Positions 1-5,975 of a stretch of 11,682 nt of DNA are shown piece after piece (position 1 is the first letter of the stretch; every line of letters starts with the position of its first letter). The notes beneath the pieces are model-generated. The model had not been told where the DNA came from and ran no database searches. It worked only from the letters and a program-made list of their open reading frames with translations. The stretch lies in assembly GCA_020431945.1 (NCBI GenBank), contig JAGQHH010000562.1, forward strand, positions 1-11,682. The letters are read 5' to 3'. Source of the stretch: Cyanobacteria bacterium HKST-UBA02 (lineage in GTDB: Bacteria > Cyanobacteriota > Vampirovibrionia > Obscuribacterales > Obscuribacteraceae). The position numbers and the translations under genes were made by a program.

Positions 1-2
1 CC

Positions 3-455
3 CGCCGTCAGACCGACTCTATCGATGCCCTGAAAAAACTGCGCGGTATCAGAATCGATCAGGTAAGACGATTCGCCGAGGATATAAGCGATTGTGTACG
101 CGCCGGTAAAGCGATCCCGGACAAAGAGTGCCCGAGCTTTCCTTCCTCCCGGGCTCCCTACAAGAGCGAGATCCTCACCGCCGATTTTCTCTTCATGGTG
201 CTCAAGCTCCTGAGCAGCGATCTCGATCTGGCCACCGAGCATCTCGCCACAAGAGACGAGCTGCAGGCCCTGGTCCGCCTGAAAGACAACCAGCTCGACA
301 AGGACGACGCCAAGCATCGTCTCCTCACCGGCTGGCGGCGAGAAGTCGCCGGTGATGTCCTGGTCAGCATCCTCCAGGGAGAAGGTGTTACCTTCGATGT
401 GACCAGCCAGAAAAACGGTGCCCGAAGCCTCGAGATGAGCCTGAAAAACAGCTAG
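3..455 (+). CDS. rnd: RNase D-like 3'-5' exonuclease, C-terminal part (5' end outside window)
   Basis: Only the last 150 residues are present; the frame is open to the left edge, so the catalytic DEDD exonuclease domain would lie outside the window. The visible part looks like the HRDC-containing C-terminal half of RNase D. It has a segment of the type LKKLRGI...VRRFAEDI...VRAGKAIPDKECP, then a second helical segment (ILTADFLFMVLKLLSSDLDLA..LATRDELQALVR) and a closing GWRREVAGDVLVSILQG. In RNase D these helical domains bind RNA or DNA and help position structured RNA for 3' trimming, for example of tRNA precursors. The stop is TAG at 453-455, and the first kinase gene starts 23 bases later on the same strand, so co-transcription is possible. 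The assignment rests on C-terminal pattern only; another HRDC-bearing exonuclease cannot be excluded. Confidence 0.72.
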   Translation, partial: RRQTDSIDALKKLRGIRIDQVRRFAEDISDCVRAGKAIPDKECPSFPSSRAPYKSEILTADFLFMVLKLLSSDLDLATEHLATRDELQALVRLKDNQLDKDDAKHRLLTGWRREVAGDVLVSILQGEGVTFDVTSQKNGARSLEMSLKNS

Positions 456-478
456 CGCGCCCGAGAGCACCGCCTGAA

Positions 479-3112
479 GTGAGCCATTCCGATTTCGAGC
501 CCGGTGATTTGATTGCAGACCGTTATACGGTCATCGAATTGCTCGGTAAAGGCGGCATGGGCAAAGTCTTCCGATGCCGAGACAAGCTCCTGGACAAAGA
601 AGTGGCAATCAAGCTGCTTCTCAGTGTCGACGCCGAAAAGGAAGCCATGCGCTTCCAGATCGAAGCGAAAGCCACAGCCCGACTCAATCATCCCAATATT
701 TTGCGAATCCTGGACTTCGGTCAGACCGAGAGCGGCGAGCTCTTTCTGGCAGCGGAGTATCTGAAAGGGCGCAGCCTGGCAAGTGAAGTAGACGGATACG
801 GGCCCTACAAAGTAGAAGAGGCTCTGGACCTGACAGCACATGTGGCCTCGGCTCTGTCCCACGCGCACAAGAACCACGTCCTGCACAGGGACGTGAAGCC
901 AAGCAATGTCATGCTCGTAGACGAAGAAGATGGCAGTCGCACAATCCGCCTGGTGGATTTCGGGCTGGCCAAAGTCACAGCCCATGACGACAGGCTTACC
1001 GGCACCGGGGTGGGACTGGGATCGCCTGCTTACTGCTCCCCGGAGCAGGGAGACGGCAAAGCCGTGGACGAGCGCTCGGACATCTACAGTGTCGGCTGCT
1101 TGCTCTTCTATCTGCTGACCGGGCACCCGCCCTTTCAAGCAGACAATCCCCTGGCGACGATTTTCATGCATCTGCAAAAAGAGCCCCCGACTCTCGCCGA
1201 GAAAGGAGGCACCGACTTTCCAGCACCGGTGGAGGCACTTGTGGCTAAGTGCCTGGCCAAGAAACCATCTGAGCGCCCGCAATCCTGTGACGAATTGATC
1301 GAGTTGATAGCTGAAGCGCAGAGAGACGATCCAGATGCAGAGCCGGTCCTGCAGGATGGGTCTGAGAAAAAAGGACCGAAGGGTAAAAAGGTCCTTGTTA
1401 TAGCTGCAGCAAGCCTCGCAGGAGTGCTTTTAGTCCTGTTAGTTGTTTTCGGAATCGATCAGGCACTGTTGTCCGGCTCTCTGACCAACCGGATGCTGGC
1501 CCACAAAGGAACCACAAGCAACGAGCCCAGAGGTCCGGTCATCGTCGATCACAGCGAAGCAGTCGAGCTCGAGGGCACATGGACGGACAACGACCTGAGA
1601 CGGCTGATCAAGGACCCTAATTTTTTCCAGTTCATGATGAATGATCAGAAAAAGGTCCGGGGAGACGGTCTGGTCGTCCTGGAGAGATCTCATGCCGAAA
1701 ACGTTGACCTCAAGGGTTCTGGCATCGATGATCGGGCCTTCGATCATCTCAGCAAGATGAAGGGCATCAGGGAGCTCATCCTGGACAACTGTATCAACAT
1801 CACCGATAGCGGTATCATCAAGATGGCTGGATCGAAAAGTCTCGCGCGCCTGCACCTGGCTGGAACCCGGGTGACCGACAAGATCTTCGAACCTCTAAGC
1901 AGGTGCCCCGAACTGGATCATATCGACCTCAGCAATTGCCACCAGGTCACCGGCAAGAGCTTGGGCAAGATGCAGAACCTGGCTTACCTCATCATGGAAG
2001 ACGATCCGAACATCAAGCCTCAGTTGAGCGTTCTCAAGACTCTGCCGAAGTTGACCGAGCTCAATTTGAGCAATTGCGCCCTCGGGGACAGCGATCTTGC
2101 TGAATTTAAGGATCTCAATCTGGAATCGCTGAAACTGAGAGGCAATTACATCACCGATGACGGGATTATTCAGTTACAGTCCTTGCGTAGTTTGAAACGA
2201 CTCGACCTGTCTAATTGCACTCGTGTCACCCTGAAAGGAATCAAAGCCCTCAGATCGAAACTTCCCGAAAATGTCTCGGTTTTGCCGGATCTGGACCAGG
2301 CAACCAACCCCTCCATCGATCCCGCCAACAAACCACACCTCGTGCAGCCTTCCGGCGCCCACAAGTTCCATGAGGCATTCGGAGAATGGCGAGCGAAAGA
2401 TATTCCGCTCAAGATCGGCAACGATGTCACCTATCTTCGATTTCGAGAAATGGACAACGACCTTTCCGGTTTCGAGCAGCTCAAAGAAAGCAAACTACGA
2501 ATTCTCGATCTCACGAAATGCTCAATCAGAGATAAAGATCTCGAGCACCTCAAAGCACTGCCCAACCTAGAGCACCTGCTGCTCAACGAATGTCACAACA
2601 TAACCGACGAGGGAATAGGCCGGCTCCGCTCCATGCCGCTTTCGAGCCTGGAGCTCCTGGAGACCAATATTACAGACAGAGGAGTCGCCTACGCAGGCGA
2701 GATCAAGACTCTCCGAAATCTCAATCTCGAACGCTGCCCGAATATCAAGGGCAGTACCCTGGGAACTCTCAAAAGCGTGCGCAGTATCAGTCTGAAAGAT
2801 AGCAGCGGTCTGGACGGAAAAAACCTCGGCAAGCTACTTTCCATACCCCATATCGACCATCTGGGTCTCAGCAATGTCGGTCTGAAAGACAGCGATATCG
2901 CCTCGATGGCCGGCGTACACGTCCGGCGAATCCATCTCTCGAACAACCCCGAGCTGGGCGATAAGACTCTGGCGGTCCTTTCCGCCCTGAAAGACCTGGA
3001 ATGGGCAGAGGTCTCCGGTTGCCGCCGCATTACCAGGAAAGGTATAGATCAGTTCTACGAGCGCACCGTGAGCGAAGGTCGAAACGTCGAGCTCCACGGA
3101 GTTCAACGCTAA
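479..3112 (+). CDS. Transmembrane Ser/Thr protein kinase with double C-terminal LRR region (877 aa)
   Basis: This is a predicted receptor-type protein kinase. The N-terminal Hanks kinase domain (about residues 15-280) is complete: glycine loop G23-KGGMGKV, ATP-anchoring K45 in VAIK, helix-C E62, catalytic loop HRDVKPSN with D138, DFG at 160-162, and SPEQ at 187-190. The activation segment contains T174, T176 and S182 as possible autophosphorylation sites. A basic stretch then precedes one membrane helix (about 305-326), which is followed by the motif IDQALLSG. With no signal peptide, the kinase should be cytosolic and the C-terminus external. Residues about 406-600 hold some eight LRRs of the cysteine-containing (L..L.L.NC..ITD.GI) type. 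After a proline-rich linker, about 645-877 hold some nine more. Each block is preceded by a G-x-W motif (G366-T-W; G635-E-W). The start is GTG with only a weak GAGAG ribosome-binding match at 463-467; no in-frame ATG lies upstream after the previous gene. The ligand and the phosphorylation target are unknown. Confidence 0.93.
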   Translation: MSHSDFEPGDLIADRYTVIELLGKGGMGKVFRCRDKLLDKEVAIKLLLSVDAEKEAMRFQIEAKATARLNHPNILRILDFGQTESGELFLAAEYLKGRSLASEVDGYGPYKVEEALDLTAHVASALSHAHKNHVLHRDVKPSNVMLVDEEDGSRTIRLVDFGLAKVTAHDDRLTGTGVGLGSPAYCSPEQGDGKAVDERSDIYSVGCLLFYLLTGHPPFQADNPLATIFMHLQKEPPTLAEKGGTDFPAPVEALVAKCLAKKPSERPQSCDELIELIAEAQRDDPDAEPVLQDGSEKKGPKGKKVLVIAAASLAGVLLVLLVVFGIDQALLSGSLTNRMLAHKGTTSNEPRGPVIVDHSEAVELEGTWTDNDLRRLIKDPNFFQFMMNDQKKVRGDGLVVLERSHAENVDLKGSGIDDRAFDHLSKMKGIRELILDNCINITDSGIIKMAGSKSLARLHLAGTRVTDKIFEPLSRCPELDHIDLSNCHQVTGKSLGKMQNLAYLIMEDDPNIKPQLSVLKTLPKLTELNLSNCALGDSDLAEFKDLNLESLKLRGNYITDDGIIQLQSLRSLKRLDLSNCTRVTLKGIKALRSKLPENVSVLPDLDQATNPSIDPANKPHLVQPSGAHKFHEAFGEWRAKDIPLKIGNDVTYLRFREMDNDLSGFEQLKESKLRILDLTKCSIRDKDLEHLKALPNLEHLLLNECHNITDEGIGRLRSMPLSSLELLETNITDRGVAYAGEIKTLRNLNLERCPNIKGSTLGTLKSVRSISLKDSSGLDGKNLGKLLSIPHIDHLGLSNVGLKDSDIASMAGVHVRRIHLSNNPELGDKTLAVLSALKDLEWAEVSGCRRITRKGIDQFYERTVSEGRNVELHGVQR

Positions 3113-3145
3113 TGGAAAGAGGGGATCTGATAAACTCAGAAGCTT
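3113..3145 (+). promoter_or_regulatory. Distant ribosome-binding site plus small hairpin before kinase 2
   Basis: The spacer between the two kinase genes holds a purine-rich Shine-Dalgarno-like core (GAGG at 3119-3122, inside AGAGGGG 3118-3124). It lies 23 bases from the ATG at 3146, too far for normal use. Between them is a perfect inverted repeat, TCTGA (3126-3130), loop TAAAC, TCAGA (3136-3140). If folded, this would shorten the effective spacing to about 8 bases. The stem is only 5 bp and AU-rich in part, so its stability is doubtful. The nearer AGAAG (3138-3142) is only 3 bases from the ATG and makes a poor site. An in-frame stop (TAA 3131-3133) rules out a start further upstream. Confidence 0.4.
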
Positions 3146-5077
3146 ATGTACGACGATCTGGACGTTGAGGTCGATGATGTCATAGACGGGCGATACCGCG
3201 TCCTGGCCTTGCTCGGCCGGGGCGGTATGGGCAAGGTCCTGCGTTGTTACGACGAGATGCTCGATAAAGAGGTCGCCATGAAGCTCATGCTCGACCTCGA
3301 TGCCAACATCTATGCAGCCCGGTTTCAGAAAGAGGCCCAGACCACCGCCCGGCTCTCCCATCCGAACATAGTAAGGGTCATGGATTTCGGTCAGACCGGC
3401 GGCGGAGAGCTTTTCCTCGTAATGGACCTGCTCGAAGGTCGCAGCCTTCAAGACCTCCTCCTGGACAAGGGCTCCCTCTCGGTGGAAGAGACCCTGGAGC
3501 TGGCCAGACAAATTGCCTCGGCCCTCGGTCACGCTCACCGCCACGGTGTCCTGCACCGTGATGTCAAACCGAACAATATCATGCTCGTTCGGGGAGACAC
3601 CGGCAGAGATCAGGTGAAAGTGGTGGACTTCGGTCTCGCCCGCTTCGTAGGCGATGACGAGCGCCTCACCGGCACCGGCGTCGGGCTGGGCTCTCCTCCT
3701 TATGTCTCTCCGGAGCAGGGAGACGGCAAAGAGATCGACGAACGGGCCGACATATACAGCTTCGGTTGCCTGCTCTTTGCCATGCTCACCGGCCAGCCGC
3801 CATTTCTGGCGGACAATCCCCTGGCTACGGTGCTCATGCATATCAAAAAGCCTCCACCTACCCTGGCCCAGATCAAAGGATCCGAATTTCCCCGTCCTGT
3901 GGAAGAGCTGGTGGCTCGCTGCCTGGAGAAATCCCCGGCCAGGCGTCCCCGGTCATTCGAAGTTCTCGAAGAGGAGATCAAATCACTTTCCGACTCGCTC
4001 AAGTACGGAACATACAATCTGGAGCTCGACGAGAGCTTCGATCCGTCCTCTAGAAAGCGCTTGAGCCTCAAGAAATTCTCGGTGATGGTAGTGTCATCGC
4101 TGCTTCTGCTGGGCACAGGCATCATGTTCTTGATCGACCAGTCTCTCTTCTCTGGCGATATCACCCGCAAGCTTTTTCATCTTCCGGAGCGCCAGGTGGA
4201 GCTCACCGAGAGACAGAAACTGGCGGTAATGACCCAGGGTGTCGATATCGGAGCCGATACCACCCGGGCCCTGGAAGAGAAGAAGCTCACCCCCAGCATC
4301 GACTACAAGCCCCAGTTCCAGATGTATATGCTTACCGGTGAGTGGACCGACAAGAAACTGCTCGAGCTCTCTGCGAAAGACAAGGCGAAATTCGAGCTTC
4401 TCCAGATCCGCAAGCAGAACATCGACGGCTCGGGCTTTGCTGCTCTCGAAGACACGGCTGTAAGGCACCTGGATCTGAGCGATTCGGCAGTACAAGATCC
4501 ATCGATGAGACACCTGATCAAGATGAAACAGCTTGCCGAACTCGTTCTCAACAAATGCACCAACCTGACCGACGAAGCGGTGAAGATCCTGATGTATTCA
4601 CCATCACTGGTATCACTGCATCTTTCCTATACGAAGATCACGGACAAGGCACTGGACTATATCGGTGAGGCAGGCAAGCTCATCACCCTGAACCTGACCG
4701 ACTGCAAGGGCATCACCGGTAAGAACATTGGCGTTCTCGGTAAGCTCGAGCATCCACGAGCTCTTACGATTCTCGTCCTCGACCGCACGGCATTCGAGCC
4801 CCGTTTCACCAGCGAGCTCGCTAAAGTGAAAGGGCTGCGAACCCTCCATATCGCCTCTCTCGGGCTCAGCGACGGCGATGTCGAGCATCTCAAGCATCTC
4901 AGCCTTGCCGACCTCAATCTCTCCGGCAACGAAAAGCTGACGGACAGATGTCTTCATACTCTCAAGGAGATGAAGACTCTTACCAAGATCGATCTGCGGG
5001 GCTGCCCGGAGATAACCGCAGAAGCCGTGGCAAAGTTTCGCTCCGAGTCTGCCGGCCCGCTGGAGGTGCTCAATTGA
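3146..5077 (+). CDS. Transmembrane Ser/Thr protein kinase with single C-terminal LRR region (643 aa)
   Basis: This is a paralogue of the preceding kinase with the same architecture but one LRR block. The kinase domain (about residues 16-290) has the glycine loop G24-RGGMGKV, K46 in VAMK, E63, HRDVKPNN with D139, DFG at 161-163 and SPEQ at 188-191. The activation segment (ERLTGTGVGLGSPPYVSPEQ) is nearly the same as in the neighbour. A single membrane helix spans about 311-330 and is followed by IDQSLFSG, matching the IDQALLSG of kinase 1. A G398-E-W motif and some eight LRRs (about 439-643) form the predicted external region. These LRRs align unit by unit with the first LRR block of kinase 1, including a TGKN(I)G variant in the fourth repeat. 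ATG 3146 is the first possible start. The stop TGA (5075-5077) shares one base with the ATG of the nitrilase gene, so the two are probably translated together. A tandem gene duplication followed by LRR gain or loss is the simplest origin. Confidence 0.93.
   Translation: MYDDLDVEVDDVIDGRYRVLALLGRGGMGKVLRCYDEMLDKEVAMKLMLDLDANIYAARFQKEAQTTARLSHPNIVRVMDFGQTGGGELFLVMDLLEGRSLQDLLLDKGSLSVEETLELARQIASALGHAHRHGVLHRDVKPNNIMLVRGDTGRDQVKVVDFGLARFVGDDERLTGTGVGLGSPPYVSPEQGDGKEIDERADIYSFGCLLFAMLTGQPPFLADNPLATVLMHIKKPPPTLAQIKGSEFPRPVEELVARCLEKSPARRPRSFEVLEEEIKSLSDSLKYGTYNLELDESFDPSSRKRLSLKKFSVMVVSSLLLLGTGIMFLIDQSLFSGDITRKLFHLPERQVELTERQKLAVMTQGVDIGADTTRALEEKKLTPSIDYKPQFQMYMLTGEWTDKKLLELSAKDKAKFELLQIRKQNIDGSGFAALEDTAVRHLDLSDSAVQDPSMRHLIKMKQLAELVLNKCTNLTDEAVKILMYSPSLVSLHLSYTKITDKALDYIGEAGKLITLNLTDCKGITGKNIGVLGKLEHPRALTILVLDRTAFEPRFTSELAKVKGLRTLHIASLGLSDGDVEHLKHLSLADLNLSGNEKLTDRCLHTLKEMKTLTKIDLRGCPEITAEAVAKFRSESAGPLEVLN
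5062..5067 (+). promoter_or_regulatory. Strong ribosome-binding site for the nitrilase gene
   Basis: GGAGGT lies inside the last codons of kinase 2, nine bases before the ATG at 5077. It is the best Shine-Dalgarno match on the + strand here and fixes the start of the nitrilase, although its frame stays open further upstream within the kinase gene. Confidence 0.8.
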
Positions 5078-5955
5078 TGAAGGTAAAAGTTGCTACTACG
5101 CAGTATTTCCTCAGACCGGTAAGCTCTTTCGATGATTTCGCCTGCCAGGTCGGGATGATAGTGCGGACAGCAGCAAGCTACCGGGTGAGCCTCCTGGTCT
5201 TTCCCGAATATTTCACCTGCCAGCTTCTCAGCCTCTTCCCAACCGGTGAGGATATGAGCAAGTCGATACGCAGACTGGCTGAATACCGCCGGGAATTCAT
5301 CGAGCTCATGAGCGAGCTTGCCTCGATCCAGGAAATGTATATAGTTGCCGGCACCATACCCAGCGCCGAGGACTCGAAAGTCTTCAACGACTCTTTCATA
5401 TTTTCTCCCGAAGGCAAATTCGGAGTGCAGGGAAAAATTCAGTTGACCCGCTTCGAGGTCGAGGAATGGTTGGTGAGCCCCAGAGATGAGCTCAAGGTCT
5501 TCGATACGGCAATGGGAAAGCTTGCCGTGAATATCTGCTATGACGTGGAGTTCGCCGAGTTCGCCAGGGCCGCTGCCCTCTCCGGTGCTCGACTCCTTCT
5601 GGTGCCATCCTGCACGGACGACCGTCAGGGCTTCGTGCGAGTGCGTTATTGCGCCCAGGCAAGAGCCATCGAGAACCAGCTCTATGTAATCCAGTCATCC
5701 ACCGTCGGCTCCCTACCCGATATCCCGGACCTGGCACTCAACTACGGTCAGGCGTCGGTGCTCACCCCCAGCGATTACGGCTTTGCTCGAGACGGCGTCC
5801 TTGCCCAGGGAGAACCGAACCAGGAGGCCCTGGTGATCACCGAGATCGATCTGGATGCCCTGGAAGAAGCCAGGAAAAACGGCACCGTCAGACCACTTCT
5901 AGACAGATCTCGGAAGGACACCAGTGATATTGAGGCCCGGGTTGAGAGCCTCTGA
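5077..5955 (+). CDS. Nitrilase-superfamily carbon-nitrogen hydrolase (292 aa)
   Basis: This is a cytosolic hydrolase of C-N bonds (amide, nitrile or carbamoyl) in small molecules. The catalytic triad of the superfamily is complete: E44 in FPEYF, K120 in GKIQLTRFE, and nucleophile C154 in NICYDVEF. The length, and the conserved block ending in RYCAQARAIENQLYVIQSS, fit a single-domain member of the fold. The FPEYFT...YIVAGT pattern suggests the Rim1-like or GNAT-linked branch, though no acetyltransferase domain is attached here. The substrate cannot be read from the sequence. I chose ATG 5077 because it carries a near-perfect GGAGGT at nine bases and gives the canonical MKVKVATTQ N-terminus; the open frame upstream would only add residues out of frame with kinase 2. 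Overlap with the kinase 2 stop (shared A of TGATG) implies translational coupling. The link to kinase signalling is inferred from this coupling only. Confidence 0.9.
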   Translation: MKVKVATTQYFLRPVSSFDDFACQVGMIVRTAASYRVSLLVFPEYFTCQLLSLFPTGEDMSKSIRRLAEYRREFIELMSELASIQEMYIVAGTIPSAEDSKVFNDSFIFSPEGKFGVQGKIQLTRFEVEEWLVSPRDELKVFDTAMGKLAVNICYDVEFAEFARAAALSGARLLLVPSCTDDRQGFVRVRYCAQARAIENQLYVIQSSTVGSLPDIPDLALNYGQASVLTPSDYGFARDGVLAQGEPNQEALVITEIDLDALEEARKNGTVRPLLDRSRKDTSDIEARVESL

Positions 5956-5957
5956 AA

Positions 5958-5972
5958 ATCATCCATAATGAT
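5958..5972 (+). repeat. Small inverted repeat before the membrane-protein gene
   Basis: ATCAT (5958-5962), loop CCATA, ATGAT (5968-5972) form a perfect 5-bp inverted repeat in the 20-base gap between the nitrilase stop and ATG 5976. No convincing Shine-Dalgarno sequence is seen at normal distance; the nearest purine run is GAGAG at 5944-5948, inside the nitrilase gene. The geometry (5-bp stem, 5-base loop, just before the start) repeats that found ahead of kinase 2. It may be chance. Confidence 0.3.
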
Positions 5973-5975
5973 CAC

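Noticed and set aside
452..3841. Two long antisense open frames (452-1282 and 2834-3841, - strand) whose translations resemble each other, like a pair of homologous hypothetical proteins.
   Set aside because: They lie opposite the two kinase domains. Their similarity follows from the paralogous kinases on the + strand, which show complete catalytic motifs. Neither matches any family I recognise.
4948..5076. Longer form of the nitrilase beginning inside kinase 2 (in-frame ATG at 4948).
   Set aside because: It would add 43 residues that overlap kinase 2 in another frame and lack nitrilase character; ATG 5077 has a near-perfect ribosome-binding site and the canonical N-terminus.
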